Shown here piece by piece: positions 11,311-24,630 of a DNA stretch of 64,000 nucleotides. Numbering within the stretch: position 1 is the first letter of the stretch; each line of letters opens with the position of its first letter. The stretch comes from Dermatemys mawii (lineage: Eukaryota; Chordata; Testudines; Dermatemydidae). Made by a program: the position numbers and the translations under genes. The notes beneath the pieces are model-generated. The model saw nothing but the letters and a program-made list of their open reading frames with translations, ran no database searches and was not told the DNA's origin. The stretch is taken from NCBI GenBank assembly GCA_007922305.1, contig ML677335.1, forward strand, positions 34,615,216 to 34,679,215, written 5' to 3'.

Positions 11311-12039
11311 CATCAGTCTACTTGTAGATTTTTTCTTTTCCGTGAATGGTTCTTTCACATTAAAATAAATGTGACGTCTGTCACTGTATGCCTACAGTAT
11401 ACTGTGTGGTGTAAAACACAGTCCGGCTATTTACTTATGGGCCTCATTTGTAACCTTAAAATTTCAGATTTCAATTCAGGAACTTGTGTTTGATGGAAAT
11501 GTTTCTGCATTCACTCTATCCCGTGTCCAAATTTAAAACACATGAAAGAGATTCTTTGTTCTGTTTCATGGTTCTTCTTCTTAGGAAACTGGATGTGGGG
11601 TGTATTTGTTGCAGCCATTACTTTCTAAAAATCCCTGTAGATTAATCCACTTGCTCTTATATGTAAAATACCTTTTGGGACAAAACACCGATCACATACC
11701 ACAATGAACAAGAGAGATGGGATCATACACCAATGTACCTCTACAAAGGTAAGGGGAAGTTAAGACATTTCCTTCCTCCACTTGCTTTCTTTCCATCTAA
11801 TTGTAGCTGTTTCTGTTTTAATTTATGCAAACAGATCTGAGTCTTAACATTTTCACTTCTACTGAGGAAAATAAGGTGTTTTCCTTATTTGCTAATGTTA
11901 TTCAGAGGAAGTGCACAGCAGGATAACCTGTTCATCAGGACACATGGAATTTCAAAGCATCAGGATGTTGTCATCAAAAGATACATTTTGAACAATATGC
12001 AAAACATTGTTTAACTATCTCTGTTAAAAGTTCCCTATC
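11311..12039. other. Anonymous intronic sequence
   Basis: No gene or element recognised. Confidence 0.4.
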
Positions 12040-12175
12040 ATTTAATATTTGTATTACCTAAAGAGCCCCAGACATGGACCAAGACCCCGTTTATGCTCGG
12101 CTCTGTAAAAAACACAGAACAAAAACATGGTCCCTGCACCAAAAAAAACATACAATCTAAGTATCAGATAAAAGA
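12040..12175 (+). repeat. Old interspersed repeat (SINE-like, unnamed)
   Basis: It contains ATTTGTATTACC, then CCAGACATGGACCAAGACCC, GGTCCCTGCACC and CATACAATCTAAGTA. The same word order recurs in diverged form at 55905-56190, so this is a dispersed family. No family name is offered. Confidence 0.55.
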
Positions 12176-14152
12176 CTTCATAAGGATAGAGACAGATGAG
12201 GAATTCCAAGTGATTAATTAGAGAATATTGCTTAGCATGATAGGCAGTGGTCTTTGCACAGCAACAGCTTACCTGGTAAGTGTTTTGTAGGCATCACAGA
12301 AGGTAGGTGGTGGATAATTGAGAAAGTATAAAGGTGCTTTATGTAACAATTATAATAGCTTTTGTTGGAACATTTCTTTCCTGTTACAGAAAACATCTGT
12401 ATTTCAATCAAACTGAAAACTGATTTTTCTTTTCCAATTTTCATGAAGCAAACTGAAAATTTTCAGAGGAAAACAAAAACTAACATTTTTTTCAGCCAAA
12501 AGTGTTCATTTTTTAAATGAAAAAAGTGTCTAGGAAGACCACTGCTAGGAAAACCACCACTAAATGCACAGAGGAGTTGATTTTCCAATCCCATTCAGTC
12601 CTTGGCCTCTTTGCTGAGACTGCCAATTAAAGGTGCAAACTGCAGTGCTGATATTGTGATATGGACAGCCTTACCCATCTATTGACAACTAAGCTCATTT
12701 TACATAGGTCATTGAACATCCATCAGATAGAGACAACTTTATTTCCATTACTAGCCTTGCCTGAAAGTGAATAATTTACAAAGAAAAGGTATGCTGGAAT
12801 TATATATGCCAGGCGGTGCATATGCACAGTAAAATGATGCCACTGCAAGAAGCAATGTTTCGTAACTTAAACGATCTCACACACCAAAGCTATCAAGCAA
12901 AGAACAGCAGAACATTAGGGTCTCAGTATTTCACTCACTGGGTGAAATTCTATGGCCTGTGTTATGATCATAATGGTCCTTCCTAGTTTTAAAATCCATT
13001 AATAAGTATTATGAGTTTTTACTTTCAGCCATTCACCACTACAGAGAATAAGGAATAAGATCCAACTAAATGTAATAGATTGGAAGCCACAAATTTACAA
13101 TGCAAAAAACATGTTGTTGTTGTTGTTGTTTTGGGGGGGAGAGGTAAATTCCCATCACAATTTTCTACATATATTGTTTGATGCACGTTATCAATTTACT
13201 TTTATTTTCACACAAAAGCAATTCTAACATCATGACATCCTTCCTTTTCAAAACTGAAGATACAGTATTAATGGTATGGATGCTTAAAAGCGTTGCCTTC
13301 CAGAGAATGTGTTGTTAGTGCATTTTACAGTGCTCTTTAACTAATAGCTCTGCTGTAGCATCACACACATGTGCAATATAATTTAGTATCAATATGCGTA
13401 TATCAGTCAAATTTAAATGGAATGAAATAAATAGAAAAAATCAAGAAATTGATAAATTTGCAGTAAGATTATAGAATAGTCTAAATGAAAGTTACAGTCA
13501 TATTTGCTGAAGAGAATTTCAAATAGAAATGGTACCATGCCACATAATTGAGATTCAGGCCTGATTTAGGGCCCATATACAGGTTTTCATTTGGCCTGTT
13601 TTAAAGATAGGAGCCATTTCTAGAATTCAGGCCTGGATTTTGAAACCTCCCAATGTTTGAGGGGGGCGTTCAGACCCAGGAATTTTAGTTTCGGCCCATC
13701 TCTACATAGAATCCATGCAATTATCTCCCAGTGAACTCACACACTAGAGCTACAAATATTCTTTATCAAACAGATTACTACACTATATCCCAATCGGGGA
13801 GCTGCCCACTTCTACACAACGTTCTTTCCTTTTCTTGTCCCTTTCTACCTACTTGTGTTTCAAGGCAATTGGGGTGGGAATAAAAGGAGGATTTTCTGCA
13901 TGGGGACACTGAGAAGAGCTAATGCAAAATGACTAAAGGTGAGAAGTCAATGCACGTTAAACCCATGTGCAGATGTATCTCCCTCAGGAATAAAATGGTC
14001 TTGGAGGATAAAGCTACAGTGAACTAAGGAAACTTTACTGCTGAATGAAAGTATCCACACAGGTGGTAATGTGCTTTAATTTATGAATCTTGATTTAACA
14101 CAGAAAACATGAAAAGGTGGAAGTTGCCATACCAATTCTAAGACACTATTTA
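12176..14152. other. Anonymous intronic sequence
   Basis: About 2 kb with no gene. It contains a (TTG)n run at 13112-13131. At 13546-13705 a block with repeated TTCAGGCCTG words looks like an old repeat. Confidence 0.4.
13112..13131. repeat. (TTG)n microsatellite
   Basis: Short uninterrupted trinucleotide run followed by a G tract. Confidence 0.9.
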
Positions 14153-14480
14153 ATTTAGATGAGCTATTATCAGCAGGAGCAAAAAAAAAAAACTTTTGTA
14201 GTGATAATCAAGAAGGCCTATATGAGACAGTTGAAAGAAGGTGTGAGGATACTTAACAAGGGGAAATAGATTCAGTGTGTGTAATGACCCACCCATTCCC
14301 AGTTTTCTGTGTGTATATATACATCTTACTTCTGTGTGTTCCATTCTATGCATCCGATGAAGTGGGTTATAGCCTACAAAAGCTTATGCTGAAATAAATT
14401 TGTTAGTCTCTAAGGTGCCACAAGTATTCCTGTTCTTTTTACGGATACAGACTAACACAACTGCTACTCTGAAACCCGTT
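14153..14480 (+). mobile_element. Penelope-like element 3' tail
   Basis: The segment ends with GATGAAGTGGGTTATAGCC, AAAGCTTATGCTGAAATAAA, GTCTCTAAGGTGCCACAAG and CAGACTAACACAACTGCTAC. The same arrangement closes the PLE copies at 28062, 31971 and 51608 in this window. It is a 5'-truncated copy that keeps only the noncoding 3' region. Confidence 0.75.
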
Positions 14481-14740
14481 TATTATTTTGTACATAAAGA
14501 AGTCTATACTGGGTACTTTGTCTTTTATTTACAGGCTTTGGAGGGTACGTGTGAATGGGGCTCTTCTGGATTGTTATAATATTTGTCAGGGGAAAAAGAT
14601 CTTTGGAAGCCCTTTTTTTGGCATTTGTTTGTATCTTGGGAATTCCTAGTCTTCACCTCTTAATCCTCCATTCATGTTACTGACAGCATCTACTGAATGG
14701 CAGTTTCTTCTTTCTTTTTGAAGGTTTATCATGAAACACA

Positions 14741-15536
14741 CAGTGGCCTAGGACATGGCCCCCTCAACAACAGAAGGCCCCAGGGTCAGGCACTGGGGCA
14801 GCTCAGCACCAGCGTACCCCCTGTGGGCAGAGGGCTGCTCCACGGGAGGGAGTCTGCGGGGGTAGAAGCTTTGGGGAGCAGGAGAGCAGGGAGGGAGGCT
14901 CACCCGCAGCCTCAGGGGAGCAGGAGGGAGGTGCAGGTAGTGGGAGTGCTGCGAGCACGGGCCAGAGGACTCAGGAGGAGCACAGGGCAGCCGCGATGCC
15001 AGACAGAGAGAACTGGCACTTTGAAGGGGAAAACAATGCTTCTCTCCATCTGTGTGGCTGCCCCTGCTCCTCCAGCCAATGCTTGCAGGGCAAGATTCAG
15101 AAAGGGGGCAGGACTTTAGGGGCTGCAGCCCAGGGCTCCAGGGCCCACTTAGCAGCCCCTAAAGCCCTTGTGTTCCCTGAGCCCCCTCCCACACCCTAAC
15201 TCCTGGCCAGACCCCCCCACCTCCGCCATCCCCAGCCTGCCCCTGCACCCCCACCCACCAGCCCATTCCTGTACCCTAACTCCCTCCCAGACCCTATACC
15301 TCAACCTGAACCCCCTCCCACACCGTTACTCCCAACCAGATCCTTCACCCCACCCTCAGCCCACTCCTGCACCCTAACTCCCTCCCAGACCCTGCATCCC
15401 CAGCCCTGAGCCACAGGAGGAGAATGCAGGAGAAAAATGGGGAGAGATAAGAGAGAATGCTTCCCCCGGAGGGCGGAAGGGGGGGAGAGAGAATGAAGCG
15501 GAACACAGGGCCTCACTAACTCTAAATCCGCCACTG
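14741..15536. mobile_element. Nonautonomous hAT-like element with C-rich imperfect tandem repeats
   Basis: The right end, reversed, reads CAGTGGCGGATTTAGAGTTA, a hAT-type terminus. A possible left terminus CAGTGGCCTAGG is at 14741 but is not an exact partner and no 8-bp duplication is seen, so the left limit is uncertain. From 15180 to 15410 it holds imperfect repeats of CACCCTAACTCCCTCCCAGA. The open frames 14697-15119 and 15168-15377 come from this base composition. Confidence 0.5.
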
Positions 15537-17149
15537 TTTGTAATTGTATTTTCCTTTACATTTGAGGGAAGGATTGCAGTGCAAGGCAGTTAGTTTCTTT
15601 CATAAACTAACTGGATCTAGCCAGCATTTCAGGAAGCATGTTGATATGTTCTACAGCATGGGTTTGATTCATCTCCATCAATGGGCATGGGTCACTCAGA
15701 CACGATGGCTTTAACCAGTGCTCGGAGTTGGATTATTGGCAGATGAATAAAGAAATTCCTTCAGTCGCTGCATATGTGAGGAGAAGGTCAGATACTGGTT
15801 TATACCAGCAGCAGATAGTCCCTCGCAATTTTAAATTAGTATTGATTTCTTACCTCCCCCGTCACATCTATAGCCAGGAGAACCAGGGTTCATTAGCTTT
15901 CATAAGGAAAGCCTCCCTCACCTGCTCAGCTGGCAGATATGCTTGTGGGATATCTCCGCTGCCCTCCCCTGTAAGACCATGCAGAAGCATCAGAATAGTG
16001 ATCCATTGTACAACCAAGATGCTGATCCAAATCTATTTCAGTCTAAAGGTTCACACTGACTTCAGTGGGAATTGGATCAAACCCCTTCAAAATGTCACAT
16101 ATGGTGGCCTTGCAGGTTTCAGTCACACTATTCATGGACTCATTGGATTGGATTACCAGTGGTGCTGGATGCTGATAGTCCCGTATGTTTGGGGAAAATA
16201 TTCTGTTCGAGTATTAAGGATATAATGATTTCATTTGTCAACTATTATATATGCACATGTTCTTATTGTGTGTGTTTTAATAAACTGGAGCTCTTTAAAC
16301 AAATTGTAACTCATACCACTGTATCTCTCCATTCCTGTATACCAGCTCAAATTTATAATCATTATATTTGTCTGCATCCCAACAGTAATTTTGGATCATT
16401 ATATGTATAAAGCATTTATTTCCTCATCTATATGTGCATCGGGGCTTTAGGAAATATTAATTTGAATAATTCAGAAAACAATAATAATGGACTTTGACTT
16501 TTATTTCCCCTGACTGTGTGGGGCACTGTTTAAATCAACTGAACTATCAACATGAGGAATTAAAATATATAGACATCCATTTTATTTGTACAATGGTGTG
16601 TCTTTAATCCTTTGATTGCAAAACTGCACCTTCATTGGTGATTCATAAGATGAACCATGTGTGCAAGCTTCAATGCTTACAAATATAGGAAGGGATTCAG
16701 AAAATTAAACAGTTTAGCAAACAAAGTTTTCCAAAGGGAAATCATTAACAAAATCTGATCTGCTGAAGGTGCTCAGTGGAAAGTAAAATTACTCCATTAT
16801 GCAAAGTGTTAGACACTTTGAATACTGAGTGTAATAGCTGGGGTGAAGGAAATATCTTTTGGTAAAAGGCAGCAATTTTGTTGCTCTTTCTAAAGTGAAA
16901 AAGTTGTGGTTTTGCCCCAAAATCTGACATATGTATGTGATTCAGGTTTCTCCTTTCCAAACAATATTAATGTTGGACAAATTTCTGCCCCTCCAGCAAT
17001 CATTTTGCCCCTGACTGCAGCAGAGCCAGCATCTCACCAAAGATGTAATAGGGAGAAGGGTATGTGTATGTATGAAACAAACACCAGAATAAGAGGTGGG
17101 GAGTAGAACAGTTAGCATCAGTAATTATCACTTGTCCCTTGTTTATGGC
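15537..17149. other. Anonymous intronic sequence
   Basis: No gene recognised. The frame at 15728-16225 (165 codons) is the longest here but has no domain signature, no splice context and does not match NRG3. Confidence 0.45.
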
Positions 17150-17230
17150 CATGATTCAGGAAACTATTTAAGTGTATGCTTAACTTTAATCCCATGCACT
17201 TTATCCATGATGCTGCTTAAATAGATACAT
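17150..17230. repeat. Half of a palindromic MITE family
   Basis: TTAAGTGTATGCTTAACTTT resembles the arm of the palindrome at 18150-18280. The partner arm is lost. Confidence 0.4.
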
Positions 17231-17340
17231 GTATGCATTACTGTGTGAAAAGGGATAGTCAAGACACTTTTATAATTTCAGTCATTTTTACCATTTAACA
17301 TATATATTTAAGCCTGAAATGAAATTTATTGCTGTTCTTT

Positions 17341-17356
17341 CCCCCCCCCCCCCCCC
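17341..17356. repeat. Poly-C tract
   Basis: Sixteen consecutive C residues. Confidence 0.97.
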
Positions 17357-18149
17357 ACCACACGTATTTGTTGATTTGGTAAGTTTAATTGCAAGAGTTA
17401 GTCTACTGGCTTTGTTTATTTTGTTTTAATTTAATACTAAGAAAAAGATATTAAAAACATAAGGTTCGCAGGAGGGAATGTTATTATTCAGGTCAAATTT
17501 AGATATGGGAACACAATTTGGTTCCAAATCTAAACTAGGCCTAGGGTTCTGGTCAAACGATCTCCAAATCTCACATGCTGATCTTGTGAAATTTCTGCCA
17601 CAAATGGCAACAATCTTGTAAGGTTTGATGAGAGCAGAAGTTATTTCCATGCTCTTGAATGACAAAAAACTCACAAGGTTGAGAGTGCTGCGAGATATCT
17701 ACCCTCAAGTCCCATCATAAATGGGTCTAGAAATTAGGTTCCTTCTTATTTCATATCTACAATGGACCAAAAAACTTATGATAGATTTGTAGAGTTAAAG
17801 CTTTCTAACTCCAAATCAAAAATTCAAGGGCAAGAGGCTGGAGAAGAGAGCTGAAGTGAGGATTCTGGATTTGAGATTCTGTTTCAAGCCAAACTCCAAA
17901 TAAAAAATCTATCAATAAACTTACAGAATTGCATAAACTTAGAAAGCCAAAACTGTAGGCCAAATTGTAGGGTTATGAACACAAGCTGTTTACATTCCTT
18001 TTATGATTTGCGTGTTTGTTTTGTTTTACTGACAGTCTTGGGGATACCATTTCAGAAACAATTTTGCCCTTGGATAGGCACACAGAGCTCTCATGACTTC
18101 TGCTTGAGTCATATGCACATATGAAGTTCTGAACAGAATCTGGTTCTTA
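17357..18149. other. Anonymous intronic sequence
   Basis: No gene. The block 17460-17960 uses repeated words such as CCAAATCTAAACT and CTCCAAAT and may be an old repeat. Confidence 0.4.
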
Positions 18150-18281
18150 GACTCCAGTTCAGCAAAGCATTTTAAGGGCATGATTATTTTTAAGAATATA
18201 AGAGGCTTCACTGAAGTCGATTTTAATTTTAATTCTGAAAGTTAAACACCTGCTTAAAAGCTTTGCAGAATGAGGGTCATA
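18150..18281. mobile_element. Palindromic MITE
   Basis: The left arm TTCAGCAAAGCATTTTAAGG and the right arm GCTTAAAAGCTTTGCAGAAT are imperfect inverted repeats around a centre with CTTCACTGAAGTC. There is no coding content. Confidence 0.6.
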
Positions 18282-21200
18282 ATGATGTGATATATTATCT
18301 GTATTACAAATGGCATAACAATAGTCTGGAGAAACTTAATATGATATTTCAAGTCCACATGAGTTTTTTTTTTTAAGTAAACACTGAAACATTCAAGCTG
18401 ATGATATACGTAACTAGTTACATTTAAGCAATGTGCTACAGATATATTCACAAACCAATGGTTTTCATGGCATAGCTTGCTTTCTTTGCTAAATCCTTGT
18501 CATTTTACTTAAGGTTGTTAACGTAATATAATGCATTTTGCTTGAATGAAACCAACCTTGCAATACTGTGACACCAATAAAATATTTGTTTACTCAATGC
18601 TATTCAATAATATATTGTCAGACTTCATTTTACTTATATATTGGAAAAATCTAGTATAATTTTATGGGTTGTAACATACGATTGGAGTCATACAGAAGAC
18701 GGTAGCAGATATTGTAAAAGATCATTAAGTTAGACACTAAAATCCTTGATCAGATGACAAGTTGTTTAACAAAAACAGAGAAAGTTTTTTTTCCACAAAG
18801 ACTTCTCTTTATCCTTCCAGCTTTTTAGTTCATGCTGAAGTACACTTGCCACATGTCGTGCTCAGTACTTGTTTAAACCATTGTCTTTTGGATCTTTTTT
18901 CTGCTAACTCGTCAATAGCAAAGAATACAGCTGGATCACAATTGTAGCAGTGCAAAAAACTTACAATGAAACTTCACACTCATCTAGTTCTGAGTTGTGT
19001 TTCAACCTGGAATTTAGAACTATCACCTACAGGTCTCAAAGCTTTCTGGTAAACCTTTGGGCAAACCTGGGCTCACTTTTGAGTTAACACATGCTAATTA
19101 CATCAAAACCAGGTGTGATTTCCAGTTTAGATGAAGTTCCTGGAGATTGTGGATGAGATGGAACCTGAAACTCACAATCTAAATTGAATGGGGGGCGGGG
19201 GGCAAAGAGCACGCAAGTCTATCTTGTTCAAAACCATAAAATCAGTGTAAAGAGGGAAACGACCATGCTTTTACCTATGTCACAGAATTTCTACCTCTGA
19301 TACAACGCAGCAGGACTAGATTGCTCATGTTAATTTGCTTTGAAAATCCTCACACAAACAAAGTTAGTAGTGACTAGAAATGGCCACCTGGTATTCCAAA
19401 CTGACCCCTTGTATTTTGCAGTACTTTCCTGTCTGTACGTTCACATGTACAACTCACCATTTTTATTTTTTGGTATGGATTGTCTATCCCATCTTTTAAA
19501 AAATGTCTCTCTAAGCTGCAGTTTTACAATAGCCTAGATCCTAGTTTATTTCCAAAATGATCAGAGTTTGTCCAATACCACATCTGCACATTACAAGGCT
19601 TATAAAAACACTATTCTAGGGGCTTTTAAATCCTCTCTGAGCTTTAATAGTGATAAAGATGGACTTTTTAAAATTTGAATTTACTTGTACAGTATTATTT
19701 TGCTTCCATTTAACCTTATATGGCTATTAGAGTTGCATTCCATTACTGTGCATTTGTGAATGCTTTTCCTTCATGGGCTCCCAGCTTTTATAGAGTGTAC
19801 AGTTATGAAGAGCCAGTTCTAGCTTTATACTATATTTCAAATATTTGAATTTAAGCAAGTTGTCATATCAACTGTATTTGTCAAGTCTGCTGCTTCCCCC
19901 CACGCTCATAATCTTCAAAATACAGAGAATCAATATGAAAATAATGTTAAAACAACAATTGAAATATTAATGAGCACACTAGAAATTAACGTTCAATACA
20001 ATGCGCTCACCTAATCTAGACAGCCTCTTTATTCTCCACAGAAAAAAAAAATTATCCTAATGTTGGTGCTTGGTAATGACTGCTGTATAATCAAGATGAG
20101 GAGCAGTCACTGGGTAGCAGACAAGTGTGCAAACCAGGCAGATTTTGGAGACTGCCTAGGTTTATATTTTTACACACTCATCCACCCCCAACTCCACTAT
20201 GTACTGGAGATAATACAGAAGCTTCTTCTTTATTTAAAAAGGGGCAGCAGTGTGCAAATCTGGAGAGTGAACCAAAACCGGGGTTGGGAAGGAGACAGTG
20301 CATAAGAATTGCCTCTCTTTGAAAATGCCTTGAGATCTAGCTGGCATTAGAATTTACACCTCTGGATCCTTAGTTTCTGCAAGTGTTCTAGCCAACAACC
20401 TCAGCCCATTCTATAAAGTATCAAACCATTTCCTTTGTGGGGTTTTGGGGGCTCCTCTCCTCTTTGTGTTTATTTCTATGGAAAGGAACCATCAGGATCT
20501 TTCCTTTTTCCAGTCCTTACTGAGAGTTGCGCAAAAGGCAGAAAAAAAATAACTTAACCCAGAAGACAGGGACTTGAGAGCTACAAATATTCTCTAAAAT
20601 AAAACCTTATTTAAAAAGGAAGACAATAGAAAACATTATTTCAGACACCAGAGTATACACTTAACTTGGTTTGTATATACAGTAGTCCGATACTAGCATG
20701 CTCATTGCTCAACAATTGACCCATTATTGTATAAACGGATACAAAGGTAACCTTATAAAAGATTCAGCAAATAAAACCATTTGCAAAAATCAGTTATTAC
20801 AAAATCAGACATTATATGTTTGTGCTACCTTTAAATTTACAACTCAAGACTTCAGTTTTAAGAAGAAGCATCCCTATTCAGTAAGCAAACTTCAGCCCAG
20901 GGAATAGCTATGTCTGAGAAGTTTTTTCTTGTGCTAATCTATACTATTTATGGGAAGGCTAATGCAATCATATCTTAATATTTCTGAACAAACACATTTT
21001 AAAATACAATGCAAAACCAGCACAAAGTGCATCCTTGTCCATGAATGGATGCGAGACTCAGAGAAACTTGGTGATTTTCCTCCTTATACAAATTTCTATC
21101 TATAAGTTTTGGCACAAGTTAGAAATTCAACCAAACATAGCTTTTGAAACCACTCAGTTTTCTACCATTTTCTCTTTTAGTTGAAGAATGAGCTAATACA

Positions 21201-23556
21201 TCACAGTATTATATAACTAGGAATGAGCCCAAATACTTCCATACCTTGGGGTGCCAAACAGGGTCAGGATTTTCTTGAAATCATTCTCCAAGTATAAGAT
21301 ACATAGATGGAGTTCTGTGTCCAGATCCTCTGGTGTATCACAGTAACAGTGGCTTTCAGCCACCTTCCTTCCCCATTTCTGGGAGTTCAGATTAGTCCCT
21401 GACAAATTAGAGCAGCCTGAATGCTGCTTTAAATTTGCCAGTTTGCAGCAGACCCAAAGGAAAAGTTATGTCAGCAGGGATAGGTAGCGTTTAGCATTCC
21501 CTAGCCATGCATTCTATTGCTCCCTAATCCAGTGGGGATTGGGAGGGGAAGTATAGGGGAAGCTTTTCTCAGCTCATGGATTCCCCCATGCTGATGGAAT
21601 CCCCAGCTGCACATGTAAGAAAGCTTAAACTTCCTATGTGCTGCCAGTGGCATAATGGCAGAGCTTGGATGGTCAAGAATCTTGCTCAAAATCTTTAATA
21701 ATTGATGAAAGAACTATTAAAGTTTGTTTCTATGGAAACAGCACTCCTATATTGATATACACTCTCACAAAAAGTTATCAGATGAAATATTTCATTAATG
21801 AACAGTTGTGACCTCAACAAGGTGAGCCCAACGACTGTGTCAACAACAAGGTCTGCAAATTTCAGATGTTCTGCTTGCCAAACTCCTGTTGAAATAAAGA
21901 GTTCTACTCATGGATCAGATGCAGAATCAAACCCTAATGAGAATGGATTATATAACTTAGTATTATCTCTACATCCTCAAGATGGTGAATGTATAAGAGA
22001 ATGACTAACATCAATGGGAGTCACTCATATAAACCAGAAAAATTGCTAACTATTTTTCTGTACTCATCAGCTGTACTAATGTTACCAATGACATAAGTGC
22101 TAATGAAGTTATGTGTTTACTATTGTCTCAGACCAGACTAATGTAACACAGCAGGGACAAATGCCTACACTCCAGTCACGCTAGTGCTGACACCACTGAT
22201 GAGACTGGTGCTGGAAAAAAGGTACAAATTTTTCTAGTGTGGTCGTGTTGGGAAATCTGAATCCTAGCTTCAAAATTTAGAGGAGAAAGTTATTATTGCC
22301 CCGTTCAAATAGGGAGTCAATATCTAATGCTCCGTTATAATAAAAAAAAAAAATCACACTTTAGTCAGGACAAAGATGTTGTTATTTTAACAGCTATTCA
22401 GTGAGAGTTGCCTCCTTATATACTTTGGGTACCTGGTAACCTTATGGAAAACTACAGGATTTAACAGAACATGCTAAATCTTTCTATAGTTTTTTTTAAA
22501 ACCATCTTTTATGGATTACTATGCAGAATTTATTATGCTATAACATTTTTTAGATGATCAAAGCATGTATAAAAGACCTTGTTCTTTATTATATTTTGTA
22601 CATTTTAGAGTAATTTCTACAGAATCCTGTTAAGCATTTCCCTTGAGGCTTATAAACTGTGGGACATCCACAGAAAAAAAGGTGCAAAAAGCAATGCAGG
22701 AGAAAAAGGAAGGTGAAGACATGTTACCCCCAGAATGATGGATAACTCAATATTCTGTCTCTCATATGTCATGACCAGAAGCCTGAATGGACCAGCCAAT
22801 GATTCTTATTCATGTGAAATAACAACATGAAATAGTGGTTTTCTGTAAAGGTGTATCAGTATCAGGAAAGCTGCAGTACCAATGCCATAACATTATTCTG
22901 AGAGAACCACCATTTCAGTGACATTATAGCCACAGTGAATAAGCAGGAGCTTGGGGAGGACAAGCCAAGTGAAATATCTTGAAAGTAGAACAAAGAAAAT
23001 AGCAGTTCATTGTCAATATTTATTCCTAATGTATTTAATCAATATAACCCATATGCAATTACAAAAATAAACTCTGCCAAATATCTGCTGACAGAAATGA
23101 ATCTTATGAATTGACTAACAAGGACTATACTAACTTCCACTTGCTTATTTTCTGATGGTGTTGCTTAATCTCCCTCCACAGAAAATGAAAAGTACCCAAA
23201 TATTTGACAGATTCCCTACACTGTAGTTTTCTTAGTTTCCAAATGAAGGGTACAAATCACTTACTTGCCTTAATAAAACATTTTTTAAAAATAGTTATAA
23301 AATTTTATGATGGTTTGGTGGAGGAGATATTTTCCATCCTTCATGAATCAGAATAATTAATTTAATAAGTGTGTCATAGGAGAAGAGTAAATAATGGAGA
23401 GAGATGAGTGATCACTGAAGCATATACAAATTGAAAGGAAAAACAAATTACCAGCACAACACTAAAGATAAAAAGCGTTGAGGGATATTTTTCTGATAAT
23501 TTGGTGCATTAACCTTTAACAGGCCAACTTTCAAACATGGGCACTCAAAGATGAGG
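18282..23556. other. Anonymous intron, transposon-poor
   Basis: About 5.3 kb on the transcript-downstream side of the NRG3 exon in which I recognise no element with defined ends. It is AT-rich with short A and T runs. Small frames of 60-81 codons have no motifs. Confidence 0.45.
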
Positions 23557-23760
23557 GGTGAAATTTTCAAAAGCACCTAATGATTTAGGACCTTACAAGC
23601 CTAAATCTCATTGAAAGTTAGTGGGACTTAAGACCTTAAGTGCTGAAGTTTTATTTAGGCTCCTGAATCAGTTAGGTGTTGTATTGCTAAGTGCAAGAAT
23701 GCCTAAATACCTTTAAAAATCTAAGCCTTAGTTATGTAGGTGCTTTTGAAAATTTTACCA
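23557..23760. mobile_element. Palindromic MITE with about 23-bp inverted termini
   Basis: The left end GGTGAAATTTTCAAAAGCAC is mirrored by the right end GTGCTTTTGAAAATTTTACC, one mismatch across these 20 bases. Inside are repeated words of the GGACTTA, CCTAAAT type arranged as an imperfect palindrome. It is 204 bp and noncoding. Confidence 0.75.
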
Positions 23761-24069
23761 CAGCTTTCTGGATGTCTCAATTTGGCATTTACGCTTGTAA
23801 ATATCCATTTTATATGCCTGTATTGTATGCCAACTAAAGTATCCAAAAAGGAGGATATGAATGTTCTATTTATCTGACCCTGTTTCAGACAGGTTCTATT
23901 TTTAAAAAATATTTGGATATTTAAAAACAAAAACAGCTGTCTGCATCATTTTTTCATTTGTTTTCATTTTGAGGACAGAGTTAACAAAGGATTCCTTCTC
24001 TTCCTTCTACCCCACTTACACTGCTGAAAAAGTGATCCATCACAATAAATATTACCAATCTTTAAAATC

Positions 24070-24422
24070 GCTTCCTACTTCAAAAATTACATACCTTTCT
24101 GGTGTTACATAGAAATTAACAGACAAGTAACAGTAAAGGAGTCAAAATGCACATTAGCTTCATTACAGCTTCACAACCCTTTTCTCCAGTGCACAACTAG
24201 ATATAACAACTGTTAATCCTTTAGATCCATGAATAGATCACTATCATTAAAATGCTGATCTGACTATGCAAATACATGGAATCTGATTATTTAAAATATG
24301 AAGTTAAGGTAACTGCTTAAAACTGTGTGAATAAAAATAAATTTCTGTATCTCCACTGGATTGTCATTTTGGAAAACACTAGGATATTAAGAATTCTCAT
24401 CAATGGAGCCAAAGCATTGCTT
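24070..24422 (+). repeat. Source copy of a 353-bp intronic duplication
   Basis: This segment, 208 bp beyond the NRG3 donor in transcript direction, recurs at 26022-26374 in the same orientation and at the same length. By eye I find one difference: GCTTAAAACTG here, GCCTAAAACTG there. It shows no transposon termini and its edges are not repeats at this location. Confidence 0.92.
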
Positions 24423-24624
24423 CTTTTTTTCCCTAATTTATTCCTACAAAAATAACACTTCCAATTAGAAAAATCAAGCAAGACAGACCCAAACATCTGT
24501 ACTTTCCATTAATTTGTATATATGCATGTGATGTCTAGGTCAATATATTTATTTTGTGAATGTTATATCCTTAGATATTACCAAATCTTTTTGCAAGTTT
24601 TTTGCCAAAACATTTGGTATAGTG

Positions 24625-24630
24625 ACTTAC
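24625..24630 (-). other. NRG3: Splice donor of the NRG3 exon
   Basis: Minus-strand GTAAGT directly follows the last exon bases ACTGCCG, a consensus 5' splice site that splits an Arg codon after its second base. Confidence 0.92.

Larger units (their letters stand above)
1..24630 (-). other. NRG3: NRG3 intron downstream of the EGF exon (partial)
   Basis: Everything from the donor to the left edge of the window is read as one intron in the minus direction. I looked on the minus strand for the following EGF segment (the remaining two cysteines and the juxtamembrane stretch) and saw none, which fits the very large introns known for NRG3. The span contains CR1, LTR, hAT, MITE and PLE remnants listed separately. 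Confidence 0.75.

Noticed and set aside
14697..15119. 140-codon ORF rich in Arg and Gly
   Set aside because: Lies over a GC-rich nonautonomous element boundary and has no conserved motif.
15728..16225. 165-codon plus ORF, one of the longest outside elements
   Set aside because: No recognisable domain, no splice sites framing it, wrong strand for NRG3. Probably chance.
1..24630. Search for the next NRG3 exon (end of EGF domain) downstream
   Set aside because: No minus-strand sequence giving the last two EGF cysteines with splice sites was found.
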